Assembly: GCA_021784555.1 (NCBI GenBank) | Contig: JAJYHY010000028.1 | Location: 1 to 40,803, forward strand | Direction: 5' to 3' | Source: a bacterium | GTDB lineage: Bacteria > Verrucomicrobiota > Verrucomicrobiia > Limisphaerales > UBA8199 | DNA: 40,803 nucleotides | Shown: piece by piece, positions 1 to 8,270 of the stretch | Numbering within the stretch: position 1 is the first letter of the stretch | How the letters are laid out: each line of letters starts with the position of its first letter | Program-made: the position numbers and the translations under genes | The notes under the pieces: generated by a model | Told to the model about the DNA's origin: nothing | Databases searched by the model: none | The model's input: only the letters and a program-made list of their open reading frames with translations

Positions 1-448
1 GATCTGCACTAAGCAATTGACCGACAGAATACGGCAAAGGAGCCGAAGTTACCGCTGCCAATGTGGCGGCAAACGATTCCACAAACTCCGTCGGTGAAAG
101 CAGGGAGTGAAACAGCTTACCTTCCAGTTGCCTCAGCTCGGCATCGCTTCCAAGATAGCCTGCAAACGTCTCGGCAACGCCGTCCCTCTTAATCATGTCA
201 ATAGTGTCGGGTAGGTCTCCGGCCTCAAACCGCACCCGTTTTAGCACCTTCCTGACGTGCTTGTTGGCAGAGGCTAGGCTCGGTCTTTCCACGAGATAGG
301 GAATTAGCTTCATCTTCAACGCGTGAATCTTTCCCATCTCGCCAACCAGCGATTTGAGGTCTATGTGGTCAAGATAGTGTTCTGCCCGGTCTTGGCAATC
401 CAGCAATTGGTGGCAAAGGGCCTCGACTTCTTTACTTCGTGCGTTCAT
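1..448 (-). CDS. Hypothetical protein, 3' end cut by window edge
   Basis: An open frame of 149 codons starts at ATG 446-448 and runs off the left edge without a stop, so only the N-terminal part is visible. The product is hydrophilic, begins MNARSKEVEALCHQLL and is rich in charged, helix-forming residues; no signal peptide or membrane segment is seen. I do not recognise a family. A purine-rich GGAAAAGAA lies just before the ATG and may be the ribosome site. It is the third of three minus-strand genes (1746-1339, 1285-581, 448-1) with moderate spacing. Codon choice looks natural, with G/C-rich third positions, which supports a real gene. Confidence 0.6.
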   Translation of the reverse strand, partial: MNARSKEVEALCHQLLDCQDRAEHYLDHIDLKSLVGEMGKIHALKMKLIPYLVERPSLASANKHVRKVLKRVRFEAGDLPDTIDMIKRDGVAETFAGYLGSDAELRQLEGKLFHSLLSPTEFVESFAATLAAVTSAPLPYSVGQLLSAD

Positions 449-580
449 AATTTCTTTTCCGCCATGTACTTGGGGTCTCCTGGTTGACCGAGCGGTTCTG
501 ACGGCGCCGGGCCGGAGGACGGTCTTGGCTCCTCAAGCGGCGCTCCTGATGGCACCTGGGGCGCACCCGCATCGGCGACC

Positions 581-1285
581 TCAGAGCATCATCACGAGGG
601 TCCGCGCTATCAGGTCGTGTAAGCCCTGCTTCCTCTCCGTCCACCCGATCATCAAAAAACCTATCCCGAGCGTCAACAACCCTGCAATCGACTGCGCAAA
701 ATACCGCCCTGTGGCGCGTCCGAAAGAGATTCGGGCGCCGCGTTCGTTTACGATCTGCAAGCCGCAAGCCTTCATTCCGAAAGTCGCCTGCCACCGAGAG
801 GACAGCAGCGTCGCGGTGTAAAGCCACCAGGCAACGGTGATTGAGATCGACATAATGACATGGACAATAGCGACATCACTATCGCTACGCACACCACCTG
901 AACCGAGCCAAAGGAAACTCACGACAGGAAAGGAGGTCACCATAGCCGCGACTATCCCGAATGTGAGGGCGTCGATGATCCCAGCGGCGAAACGAATCCA
1001 GAAGCCGGCGAACCTCACATCTGGAGGACGCAAGGCCTCTAAATACGCTGGTTTGCCTTGAGTCTCTAGCGCTCTCAAGAATTGTGGACTGGGGCGAGCA
1101 CCCGCGAAGGGTGGGGGCGGAGCCCTCTTGATGCCGGGCACAGAACCCAGCGGTATCCACTCTGTCATCCCTGGCGAGCGAGCAAGGTCTGACAACGACA
1201 GCGCGCCGCCCGATAGGTATTCACGTGCCTCATCGACTGAGTACGGGCCGAACACTTCCGCGCTTCTTTTAATGTAGATGTCCAT
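581..1285 (-). CDS. GYF_2 domain / RDD family membrane protein
   Basis: The 234-residue protein has a bacterial GYF-like domain at residues 1-55 (IKRSAEVFGPYSVDEAREYL, followed by a W-x-P-L motif). After a proline-rich linker comes an RDD membrane domain: FAGFWIRFAAGIIDAL is the Arg-Asp signature in the first membrane helix, and about three hydrophobic helices follow, ending with HDLIARTLVMML. This domain order is common in bacterial inner-membrane proteins; GYF domains bind short proline-rich peptides, and RDD domains have been linked to ion transport in a few cases. The exact role here is unknown. Family assignment is confident, function is not. The gene lies 53 bp downstream of the 1746-1339 gene on the same strand. 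Confidence 0.85.
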   Translation of the reverse strand: MDIYIKRSAEVFGPYSVDEAREYLSGGALSLSDLARSPGMTEWIPLGSVPGIKRAPPPPFAGARPSPQFLRALETQGKPAYLEALRPPDVRFAGFWIRFAAGIIDALTFGIVAAMVTSFPVVSFLWLGSGGVRSDSDVAIVHVIMSISITVAWWLYTATLLSSRWQATFGMKACGLQIVNERGARISFGRATGRYFAQSIAGLLTLGIGFLMIGWTERKQGLHDLIARTLVMML

Positions 1286-1338
1286 TTCGCCAGGGCATAA
1301 TCAGCCTCGTTGCGGCCGCCAAGCTTCTGGGTTCGACG

Positions 1339-1746
1339 CTATTTGAACCCGATCTGTCGGCGAACCTCCACGATCACCTCGGTGTGATCCGGCATCCCCA
1401 AGCGAGAGAGCTCGAGAGGGCAGGGTCCTGGGTGCGTGTCACGGGTAATTATCGGCATTCTTATCGTGAAGTTGTCTGGCAAAGTGTCTTTTTCCACCAT
1501 GCCCGCGATGTGTCTCCTGCCGTATTCGAACAAGACTTTCGGAAGGTCGTCACCGGTGAGTCCCCAGACGGCCAAGCGGGTGCCCGAGATAGAAACGATG
1601 AGGCGGTGGGACGAAGCGGAGGATTCTTCCTCAGGCGAGCCGATCAAACTACAATCGAGGACGCTAAACGGAAACGACATCGCTTTGCCGTCCATTTCAG
1701 GATTGGTAACGTCTTTAAATCCGGCAAATCTTATGACCTTTTTCAT
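1339..1746 (-). CDS. Hypothetical protein
   Basis: A 135-residue soluble protein starting MKKVIRFAGFKDVTNP. I chose ATG 1746 over an upstream in-frame ATG (1770) because a GGAG ribosome site precedes it by about seven bases. The sequence is a mix of beta-type segments (SHRLIVSISGTRLAVWGL, HTEVIVEVRRQIGFK) with no membrane segment or catalytic motif that I can name. It may be co-transcribed with the GYF/RDD gene that follows. No family was recognised. Confidence 0.6.
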   Translation of the reverse strand: MKKVIRFAGFKDVTNPEMDGKAMSFPFSVLDCSLIGSPEEESSASSHRLIVSISGTRLAVWGLTGDDLPKVLFEYGRRHIAGMVEKDTLPDNFTIRMPIITRDTHPGPCPLELSRLGMPDHTEVIVEVRRQIGFK

Positions 1747-2168
1747 ATCGCCGCTCCACCCTGCAAGCATGCGTCCGGCGAGGCATCAACGACGGTCGGC
1801 CGCCCCATTGCACTCGTCGCGTCTATTATCCACGGTGCTTGCCGATAGTCAACACTAACTTGCCATGTAGCTGCCCCCACCCCCAGCCCTTTGTGCTGCA
1901 CTTGGCGGGACGGCAGGGCTCTCGGTGTGCCACACCCGGAGTTCATCTCCATCTCGAGGAGCGGGCGCCGGGTTATTGCCGAGACGCAGGACGACAGTTT
2001 CGAAGTCGTGGATACGATGATGATTGCCAGCCTGGAGGTGAAACCGCCGACGGAGGCGCCGGCCTGATGAGCGCACTCTGTTTGCCGCAGAAATGAGGCT
2101 CCCCGGGGCCGCTCGCCAACGGATTCTCACTGGGTCTGCTCTCCCCGTGAGCGGGGGCCCGACGGCCG
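1747..2168. other. Gene-poor spacer with a possible coding remnant
   Basis: No complete gene is supported in these 422 bases. On the plus strand, a frame from a GTG at 1927 to the TGA at 2065-2067 reads sensibly (EFISISRSGRRVIAE, then VVDTMMIASLEVKPP), like the tail of a protein whose start has been lost, but 46 residues are too few to assign. The other open frames are arginine/proline-rich shadow translations of GC-rich DNA. Confidence 0.3.
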
Positions 2169-2450
2169 CTACAAGCCACAACCCGGCGTACCGGCCAGTG
2201 CATCGGTGGCCTCCGCGTCCAATTGGGCGATGTTCCTGGCGACCTCTTCGGCGGCGTCCCGGTCCAACGCGTCCGCCTCGTAGCCGCGGAAAAGTCCGGC
2301 AGCCTCTCCGCCGGACATGAATCCTTGGTCCGGCACCAAGCGGGCCACGGGGCGGCCGTGTTTGGTGATGCGGACGCTTTGGCCGGCCTCGACCATGCGC
2401 AGGTAGCGTCCGAATTGGCAGACGACGACCGTTAAAGCGGCAGTTTTCAT
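2169..2450 (-). CDS. Phd/YefM-type antitoxin, apparently without its toxin
   Basis: A 93-residue protein starting MKTAALTVVVCQFGRYLRMV. Phd/YefM antitoxins have this layout: a short beta strand, a helix with an aromatic residue, then VEAGQSVRITKHGRPVARLV, the signature of the DNA-binding dimer domain. The C-terminal part (residues 50-93) is helical and acidic, as expected for toxin binding. I chose ATG 2450 because the upstream extension in the same frame is low-complexity and runs into the repeat at 2522-2715. Phd normally represses its own operon and neutralises a Doc, RelE or VapC toxin encoded just downstream. No toxin frame is visible below 2169, so the gene looks orphaned or recently separated. 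Confidence 0.8.
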   Translation of the reverse strand: MKTAALTVVVCQFGRYLRMVEAGQSVRITKHGRPVARLVPDQGFMSGGEAAGLFRGYEADALDRDAAEEVARNIAQLDAEATDALAGTPGCGL

Positions 2451-2521
2451 GGAACTAAAAGACGGGGCCGTGGCTCCTCCGGCTCGCGGCGCTCCGTGGG
2501 TCTCGCGGTGCTTGCCTTCCA

Positions 2522-2715
2522 GAGAGTTGCCAAGGAGCTTAATGATCTTGACGGGAATAGAAGCACAAGAATGTGACGACTCCATGCCACTTTGCGGGGT
2601 GTCGTGATTGTGACCGATTTGAGGTTTCAGGCCGGTTGCGCAGATGCCACCCCGATGGGGCTGGCCTGGGTTTTTGGGTTGAGGTTTCTACAAATATGCC
2701 GCTCCTGCCGGAGCT
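2522..2715. repeat. 194-bp direct repeat, copy 1
   Basis: This segment aligns without gaps, at a constant offset of 1527 bases, to 4049-4242. I count about 22 mismatches by eye (near 89% identity). It starts with GAGAGTTGCCAAGGAG and ends with the hairpin GCTCCTGCCGGAGC. It lies upstream of the Phd antitoxin start and encodes nothing convincing. Confidence 0.85.
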
Positions 2716-3046
2716 TTGAGCCAGGGCCGGAGCCGGTTGCTCGGCGACCGGAGAGCGAGCGAGAGCAGCCGCAAAGAGTTTCGGGCGAGCGGGCCTGACG
2801 GGGAGCATGGCGCCATCCGCCCGCCCCGCCGGTGCCTTAGCCGGACGGTTGGGCGCCCAGCGGCGGAGGCTGCCAGTTTTCTGGGCGAATTGGGCCATGC
2901 GGCGTGGCGTGGCCTGCCAATTTGGCGTAGGGTGGGCAACATAGAGGCTCGGCCCCACCTTCGCGCTTGCCAAGCGCGTAAGTATAGGACACAGTTTCAC
3001 GCTAGGTGAACCTGTTATTCATCGAAGCCACCCGCCTCCGCGATCT
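2716..3046. other. Spacer without a supported gene
   Basis: These 331 bases contain only arginine/proline-rich shadow frames. A 14-residue frame (GTG 3006 to TGA 3048-3050) ends in an ATGA overlap with the next gene; it could be a leader or the stub of a lost toxin gene but is too short to call. Confidence 0.4.
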
Positions 3047-3379
3047 ATGAAGAGATTAGAAAAGATGCATCAGTTGAATGAGGTGGAGTTTGGCGAATTG
3101 AAGGCTGGGGCGGAGGAGGCGCTGGCCCACGCCCAGGGCAGGAAGATCACGTTGCGCACGCGGGCCGTGCCCCGGCGGCGCAGGCCGGTGGTGTTCTCTC
3201 CGAGGCGGATTCGGGCAATTCGCAGGCGGCTCAACGTGAGTCAGCCCGCTTTTGCGCAGCTTCTGTATGTTACCCAGGCGACAGCGAGCAAATGGGAGCA
3301 GGGTTTGCGAAGGCCGTCCGGCTCGGCGCTGCGGCTGCTCGAGATCGCCGAAAAGCAGCCGCACATCCTGGTCGGCTGA
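3047..3379 (+). CDS. XRE-family HTH protein, HigA/NadS-like antitoxin
   Basis: A 110-residue protein with an N-terminal charged helix (residues 1-35, containing VEFGELKAGAEEALAHAQG) and a lambda-repressor-type helix-turn-helix at about 52-105: RIRAIRRRLNVSQPAFAQLL, then TQATASKWEQGLRRPSG, the classic recognition-helix pattern. The layout matches antitoxins of HigBA/NadS-type modules, which repress their own promoter and block a RelE-like mRNA interferase. In those modules the toxin gene normally precedes the antitoxin, and none is present here. The ATG at 3047 is reached through an ATGA overlap with a 14-codon frame. It may be a solitary regulator or an orphaned antitoxin. Confidence 0.8.
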   Translation: MKRLEKMHQLNEVEFGELKAGAEEALAHAQGRKITLRTRAVPRRRRPVVFSPRRIRAIRRRLNVSQPAFAQLLYVTQATASKWEQGLRRPSGSALRLLEIAEKQPHILVG

Positions 3380-3658
3380 CTTATGCGGCCGCCTCAGGCA
3401 GACTACGGCCTTTCCCTTTTGCCGCGTTGACCCCCTTTTGCCTCGCGCTTAATGTTCTGGCGGCGTTACAACTAATTGCCTGCGCGGGTTCAGGAACTTG
3501 CCCGAAAAAGCTGCGCGCTTTGGCGAGTGACTCTTATACCGGGAGGCACCGACTTTCGCCAGGGCCCTCACTATTCAAGCAGCGGCAAAGTGTCCTGGCG
3601 TGGGGTTGGCGCCTTTGCGGGTGCGGGCAACGGTTTCGACCGATAAGCCCGACCGCCC

Positions 3659-4045
3659 CTACGCAACCGGCTGGCGGTTCGGATCAGGCCCAGGGTCGTT
3701 TTCCACCACGGCCGCCGCACGAACCGCATTTCGACCTCGGCGATGGCGGCCAGTCTTTCCAGTTGCGGTGGCGGCAACCGGAGGTTCGAAGGCGCGAAAA
3801 GGATGCTGCGGAATCCGTTCAGCCAGGCGAGAGTCCAATCTGTCCAGCATTTCCAACGGATTGGCGCAGGGGCACCCCATTGCCTTGAAATCCCGTTCGC
3901 TCCGGGTTGCCACGGTGGCACCGGTGCGAATGGCGAGAGCCCCCAACAACCCGTCCACCGTGCTGGGCGCGCCCTTGCCCTGCCGGCGCGCTTCTCCGGC
4001 CGTGCGCGCCGCGACTTCGATGACCACGTCGGAGTCAACGAGCCA
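3659..4045 (-). pseudogene. VapC-like PIN toxin with the middle deleted
   Basis: On the minus strand from 4045 the frame reads WLVDSDVVIEV, the first strand of a PIN domain with its first acidic residue. It passes directly into ARTAGEARRQGKGAPS, TVDGLLGALAIRTGATVAT and RSERDFKAMG, which is the last third of a VapC protein (the D-x-x-I/L-A helix and the T-R-N/S-x-x-D-F motif). About 60-70 residues of the core, carrying other catalytic acids, are absent. The 5' end abuts the 194-bp repeat (4049-4242), and no sensible start precedes the first strand. Beyond NPLEMLDRL a second frame (down to 3571) looks more protein-like than the original, suggesting a further frameshift or fusion. It is probably inactive. 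Confidence 0.65.
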
Positions 4046-4048
4046 GCG

Positions 4049-4242
4049 GAGAGTTGCCAAGGAGAATAATGATCTTGACACGAATAGCAGCACGAATGTG
4101 TGACGACGCCATGCCACTTTGCGGGTTGTCGCGATTGTGGCCGATTTGAGATTTCAAGCCGGCTGCGCAGGTGCCGCCCCGATGGGGCTGGCCTGGGTTT
4201 TTAGGTTGGTGTTTCTACAAATATGCCGCTCCTGCCGGGGCT
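4049..4242. repeat. 194-bp direct repeat, copy 2
   Basis: Second copy of the element at 2522-2715, in the same orientation and without gaps. The terminal hairpin is kept as GCTCCTGCCGGGGC, with one A-to-G change that still pairs as G-T in RNA. Its left edge touches the broken PIN-domain gene. Confidence 0.85.
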
Positions 4243-4385
4243 GGCTGCACCTCGCCCTGGTCAATTCACCATTTCTTCCGGCGCGCCGGCCTCCGTGATA
4301 TAATTAACCTGCAGCCGCGAGACGGCCGCGCGAAGGGTTATCAAGTGCGGCAGGCCCGGAGGGTGTTGCAGGCCAATGGATTGTT

Positions 4386-4598
4386 ATGAGCACAAAGTAT
4401 CAGGTGGTGGTTTACTGGAGCGAAGCCGACGGTTGCTACCTGGCCGAAGTGCCGGAGCTGCCAAGGTTGATCGCGGACGGCCCGACACGCGTGGATGCGC
4501 CGCAGAGTGCGGAAGAAATGATTGAGGCCTACGTGAACACCGCCCGCCAGGCGGGGTGGCCGGTTCCGGAACCGAGCGGACGCTTCGCCTTTGCGTGA
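4386..4598 (+). CDS. HicB-family antitoxin, solitary
   Basis: A 70-residue protein beginning MSTKYQVVVYWSEADGCYLA, followed by EVPELPRLIADG and SAEEMIEAYVNTARQAG, the partial RNase H-like fold of HicB. HicB binds and inhibits HicA, a small dsRBD-like mRNA interferase, and short HicB proteins such as this one often lack the DNA-binding tail. No HicA frame lies next to it. A perfect TATAAT (4299-4304) sits 82 bases before the start but has no convincing -35 partner. An open frame from the repeat (4171-4389) overlaps the start by ATGA but reads as shadow sequence. Family is confident; a working toxin-antitoxin pair is not supported. Confidence 0.8.
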   Translation: MSTKYQVVVYWSEADGCYLAEVPELPRLIADGPTRVDAPQSAEEMIEAYVNTARQAGWPVPEPSGRFAFA

Positions 4599-4717
4599 GG
4601 GACGGCCACGCCGAAGCCCACCCCCTCCAGACGGACCCCGGTCCGGAACTGCCTCAAAACGCCCGCACGCATTTGCCTTGGCGGCCCAGCAGCACATGAG
4701 TGTGACAGGCTCCCTCA

Positions 4718-4747
4718 TTAGCGTTTATTAGCGTGGATTAGCGGTTC
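4718..4747. repeat. Three 10-bp tandem units
   Basis: ATTAGCGTTT, ATTAGCGTGG and ATTAGCGGTT follow one another directly. This is a short imperfect tandem repeat in the spacer after the HicB gene. Confidence 0.7.
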
Positions 4748-4767
4748 GAGGGGCTCCTCCCGAATTT

Positions 4768-4864
4768 GTAACGCTTTGGAACGCCCCGTAACACTTTTGT
4801 TACGCTTTTGTAACGGTTCAAATCTCCGTAAGTCCCTGACTATCAACGTATGTTACGTTGTAAC
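4768..4864. repeat. Cluster of alternating GTAAC/GTTAC words
   Basis: GTAAC occurs at 4768, 4788, 4810 and 4860 and its complement GTTAC at 4799 and 4852. Neighbouring copies form three small inverted repeats: CGTAAC-ACTTTT-GTTACG, GTTAC-GCTTTT-GTAAC and GTTAC-GTT-GTAAC. It could be a protein-binding array or a structured RNA. Confidence 0.6.
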
Positions 4865-4930
4865 GTTTCCAGGAGGGTACATATACTCTCCCCCCTCCCC
4901 GTTGGCCCTTGGAGTTGGCCGTTGGATTTC

Positions 4931-4969
4931 CAATCGCACATCGCAAATCTAAAATCTAAAATCTAAAAT
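4931..4969. repeat. GCAAATC / ATCTAAA short-word tract
   Basis: The tract reads CAATCGCACATCGCAAATC and then AAATCTA-type units repeated about three times. It begins 11 bases past the stop of the 7592-4980 gene. The words TCGCACATCGCAAATC recur at 32905-32943, again just past a minus-strand stop codon. Confidence 0.7.
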
Positions 4970-4979
4970 GACACCCGGC

Positions 4980-7592
4980 TCAATTGGCGGCCGACCCAGA
5001 GGCTGCCGCCGGCATCACCACCTCGGCCAAACCGACATCCACACCCTGTCCACCAGTTGTCTGATGGCAATGAACAGCCATGGTGATCCTGGCGCCCGGT
5101 TTGAGCAACGCGAGGGCATCGTGGCGGATCTCCATCGGTTCGTAGCTGGTCGTAAAACCCTCCGCCCTCGCCGCCAGAACGCCATTGAGGTAGATCTGCA
5201 CGTCTTCATCATGATAGACGTAAAGTTGAAGGTTTCCTGAAGTCTCTTCAGGCACCGCAAACGTGCGCCGCAGCCAAATATCGTCCGTATCCCAGCGGGT
5301 ATGCACCCGAATGCCAGGTGTGCCGCGAGTGCCGAAGCCCGCGGGGCCCTCCTTCCAGGCGGCGGCATCGAAATCCGCCTCGGTCCAGCCCTCAGGCGGC
5401 CTCTGGGTGGTGTAGCGCCAGTTCACGCGCCGGCGGCGGGAGGTCGGAACGATTTCCTTAACGATGGGCGTTGGGGGCAAAGGCGCCCAGCCTCCGACCT
5501 TGGCGTTGTCGCCGCCGGCCCACTTTTTCCACATTGCGCGGTCGGCGAGCATTTTGATGAAGAAGCCGCCTACGACCGGGCGCGCGTGCATGCCGCCGCT
5601 GTGGATATTGTCGGTCACGTAGGAATCGGCGATGGGGTCTCGAGCGGTGGTGTGGTCGAGATAATCGTAGATAGGCGAGATGATAGCCTCGAAATCCGTC
5701 CGGTTGTCGGCCAGAGTGGCGCTCCACATTGACCAGTCAGTCTTGGTCAGATGCGTGCGCGAATCAAGGGGGACGCCATACCGCTGCATGACTTTCAGGT
5801 AATAGGCGACTTCTTTTTTGGCGACGGAGGGAGGGAAGACCTTCAGGCCAAGGATGCGGTCCCAGACCAGGTTATATTTCTGGCTCCAGGTGCCGGGCTT
5901 ATCGAAGGCCAGCCGGTAATGATCGTCATCGGCGGCGACTTTCATCCAATGCTCGGCATCGACTTTGGCCAGGTGCGCGAATTGCTCCGCCTGGTCCGGC
6001 TCGCCGCGCATCCGGCAGAGGTCGCCGTAAGCGGCCAGACCGAGGATGGCCTTGACGGAGAGATTGGCATTGTGGGCCAGGTGCCCCATGAAATCGTCCG
6101 TGCAGAGTTGGTTTTCGGGGTCGAGTCCGTAGTTCTTGAGATAATCGGCCCACTGGGTGAGCTTCGCCCACCAGGGCTTTACGAAACTCGCGTTCCCCTC
6201 GGCTTGCGCCACCGCGTCACACAGCAGGATCATGTTCCCGCTCTCCTCGACCGGCATCCCTTCGCCGCCGTCATCCCGTCCGGTGACGATGGGGTAGGTG
6301 CCCAGGTCGTGGGGCGCGTTGGGGAACTTCCAATGCGGAGAGGCGGCATAGCTTAAGATGGGAACCAGCGTCGCCTTGGCCAGCGTGGGGCTGAGCAGAA
6401 TCCAGACCGGGTCCATGGGGTAAAAGACATCGACGGTGGCAATATCGCCGTTGCTGGTATTCTCTTTGGTGAAGTAAAGTGGTTGTTTGTTCGCATCCGC
6501 CGCCAGGCCGCAAGCCGCCGCGCACTCGCGATAGGCCAGCGCCGCAATCAAGGCGTATCGTTCGCCGCCCTCTTTCCTTAGATCCCTCATCAACTGCCGG
6601 TCAAAGCGCCTGCACCGCGCGAGCAACCGGGGATACTCCCTGGAGGCGGTCTCCAGCAATTGCGCGGGCTTCATCCCGTTGCGCCGCCAATACGGCCGCA
6701 ATTGGGTTCCGTAGTACTTGATCGCGTAGATCTCGTCGTAGGCGACGATCACCTGCCGCTGAACGCGTTTCTCCCCCACGCGCCCCAGGTTGAAGACGAA
6801 GGCCAGCACCGGCGTGTGGTCATCGACGGCGCGCGGCATTTGGGGGTCGTCTTTCCGGGGCAGCCAACCGAATTGCACGAAGTCCTCGAGCAGGGTTTGG
6901 TTCGGGCCGATGGCTGCTTCGGCATCGCTGGTCTTGGCCGCGGCATAAGCGTAACCCCAGTCGATGCGGTGGTCGTCGCCGGACGACCCCAGGATCGGCT
7001 GATCCTGCGTGCCGACCCGCAGCGCGGTCAGGTGGCCCATGATTTGCCGCGACCAATCCACCTGCTCACGGGTCGTGTTGACGGCCAGTTCGGAGCTGGT
7101 GCCGTCGTAGATGGAAACGGTGTGCGACGCCCCATCGACCGAGCGCACGCGCCAGGTAATGTAATTCAGGGGCCAGGCAAACACGTCGAGATCATGCGGC
7201 AAGGCCGGGCGCATAAAAGCGAGCGAGACATGAACCCCGGCGCCTTCGAACTGGTAGATCGTCCGCGTGGGCAGCACTCGCACCGACAACTGCGTGAACG
7301 GCGGCGCGTCTTTGGGGTCCGCACCCATGAGGCGGTAGGTCTTGCCATCGACGCGAATGAGACTCGCCAGCGCGTGCTCGTGGTGCGTCCAGTGCCGCGT
7401 GTTCTGGTCTGTAAGCCGGTCGGCCTCGGACCAAATGCTCAGATACGGGTCAAAGGTGACCAGCGGAACCGCAGGTGGACGGAATTGAGTGCCGGCATCG
7501 GCCGCCCAACCCTGATGAGGGAGGGCCCCGGTGAAAAGACAAACCGCCAGCCCGAGCGCGGCCTGGACCATGGAAGCTGCTTTGCGTCTCAT
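4980..7592 (-). CDS. Secreted glutaminase-like protein (DUF4964/5127/4965/1793)
   Basis: An 870-residue protein. Residues 1-30 form a signal peptide (MRRKAASMVQAALGLAVCLF, ending in AWA). Next comes the FRPPAVPLVTFDPYLSIWSE block that opens this family, a beta-sandwich region, and an (alpha/alpha)6-type catalytic region of roughly residues 330-690 with FTKENTSNGDIATVDVFYPM and HDLGTYPIVTGRDDGG. The last 150 residues form a galactose-binding-like beta sandwich (DDIWLRRTFAVPEE, YHDEDVQIYLNGV) not found in the shortest family members. Fungal GtaA gave the family its glutaminase name, but many bacterial homologues sit with glycan-degrading genes, so a glycoside substrate is also possible. It probably acts in the periplasm or outside the cell. 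Confidence 0.85.
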   Translation of the reverse strand: MRRKAASMVQAALGLAVCLFTGALPHQGWAADAGTQFRPPAVPLVTFDPYLSIWSEADRLTDQNTRHWTHHEHALASLIRVDGKTYRLMGADPKDAPPFTQLSVRVLPTRTIYQFEGAGVHVSLAFMRPALPHDLDVFAWPLNYITWRVRSVDGASHTVSIYDGTSSELAVNTTREQVDWSRQIMGHLTALRVGTQDQPILGSSGDDHRIDWGYAYAAAKTSDAEAAIGPNQTLLEDFVQFGWLPRKDDPQMPRAVDDHTPVLAFVFNLGRVGEKRVQRQVIVAYDEIYAIKYYGTQLRPYWRRNGMKPAQLLETASREYPRLLARCRRFDRQLMRDLRKEGGERYALIAALAYRECAAACGLAADANKQPLYFTKENTSNGDIATVDVFYPMDPVWILLSPTLAKATLVPILSYAASPHWKFPNAPHDLGTYPIVTGRDDGGEGMPVEESGNMILLCDAVAQAEGNASFVKPWWAKLTQWADYLKNYGLDPENQLCTDDFMGHLAHNANLSVKAILGLAAYGDLCRMRGEPDQAEQFAHLAKVDAEHWMKVAADDDHYRLAFDKPGTWSQKYNLVWDRILGLKVFPPSVAKKEVAYYLKVMQRYGVPLDSRTHLTKTDWSMWSATLADNRTDFEAIISPIYDYLDHTTARDPIADSYVTDNIHSGGMHARPVVGGFFIKMLADRAMWKKWAGGDNAKVGGWAPLPPTPIVKEIVPTSRRRRVNWRYTTQRPPEGWTEADFDAAAWKEGPAGFGTRGTPGIRVHTRWDTDDIWLRRTFAVPEETSGNLQLYVYHDEDVQIYLNGVLAARAEGFTTSYEPMEIRHDALALLKPGARITMAVHCHQTTGGQGVDVGLAEVVMPAAASGSAAN

Positions 7593-7647
7593 GGGGGCAT
7601 TCTACCGGAAAACGGGCCGGTGGCAATACCGCGGCAGCGGAGCTGCC

Positions 7648-8211
7648 CTACTCGTCTTCCATTCGTTCCATTCTCTTGAGAGGAATGGGTTTGCTGCGCT
7701 TAATTGAGGCGATCATTTTCCACCGTTTTTCGTCCGGCTTGAAGACCTTGGCGAGCGTGTCCGTGACGTCCACTCGCCGGGCATGCGGATGCCGCTTCAA
7801 GGCTGCCGTATTCCACTTGGAAATGAGGAGGGAGACGCCAGCCCGTTTCTCAATGGCCGGGAGACGGTCCTTGATCTCGGTGAGAATATTGGTCACGGAG
7901 GCGGTGCTGAAAGCCTGAAGATGGATCCGGCGTTGCTCATTCTTGACCCGAGTGTCGAGCTCCCGGAACCGCTCCATCTCGCCGGCCGCCTTGGCGTCGC
8001 GGGCATCTTTGACCATGGTCCCGATCCGGCGCAGATTTGCGTCACTGGAGAAGTACGCGTAGGCGACCACGCGTGAATCGTAAGTGCCGATGCGTTCGGG
8101 CGCGGCATAGGTATCCGCCCCTCGAAGCATTGGAGACGAAACCACTGCGAGTAAGGCCGCGGCCACGGAGAGGGCCGCGCCGTGCGTTTTGTATGCTTTG
8201 TATGTTTTCAT
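7648..8211 (-). CDS. Secreted hypothetical protein
   Basis: A 187-residue protein from ATG 8211 (MKTYKAYKTHGAALSVAAAL), chosen because it is followed at once by a clean signal peptide ending near LRGADTYA; a longer frame to 8286 would bury the signal. The mature part contains RIGTYDSRVVAYAYFSSDAN, a charged helical region (DAKAAGEMERFRELDTRV) and a basic C-terminus. The beta-strand plus long helix arrangement is loosely reminiscent of OmpH/Skp-like chaperones, but similarity is too weak to name it. It lies 55 bp upstream of the glutaminase-like gene on the same strand. Confidence 0.65.
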   Translation of the reverse strand: MKTYKAYKTHGAALSVAAALLAVVSSPMLRGADTYAAPERIGTYDSRVVAYAYFSSDANLRRIGTMVKDARDAKAAGEMERFRELDTRVKNEQRRIHLQAFSTASVTNILTEIKDRLPAIEKRAGVSLLISKWNTAALKRHPHARRVDVTDTLAKVFKPDEKRWKMIASIKRSKPIPLKRMERMEDE

Positions 8212-8270
8212 CGCCCTCACTGTGCCGCGGGCGCGCCGCTCAGGCGATGGCATACGTCCATAGAAAAAAT

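Larger units (their letters stand above)
4599..4979. other. Repeat-rich spacer
   Basis: No gene is supported in these 381 bases. They hold three distinct repeat types, listed separately: a 10-bp unit three times, a cluster of GTAAC/GTTAC words, and an ATCTAAA/GCAAATC tract, plus a C-rich stretch near 4886-4900. Confidence 0.6.

Noticed and set aside
3006..3050. A 14-residue frame overlapping the XRE start, considered as a toxin stub or leader peptide
   Set aside because: Too short to distinguish from chance; kept only as a remark.
4171..4389. A 72-codon frame ending in ATGA overlap with the HicB gene, considered as HicA
   Set aside because: It begins inside the 194-bp repeat and lacks the Gly-Ser-His motif of HicA; the overlap is probably chance.
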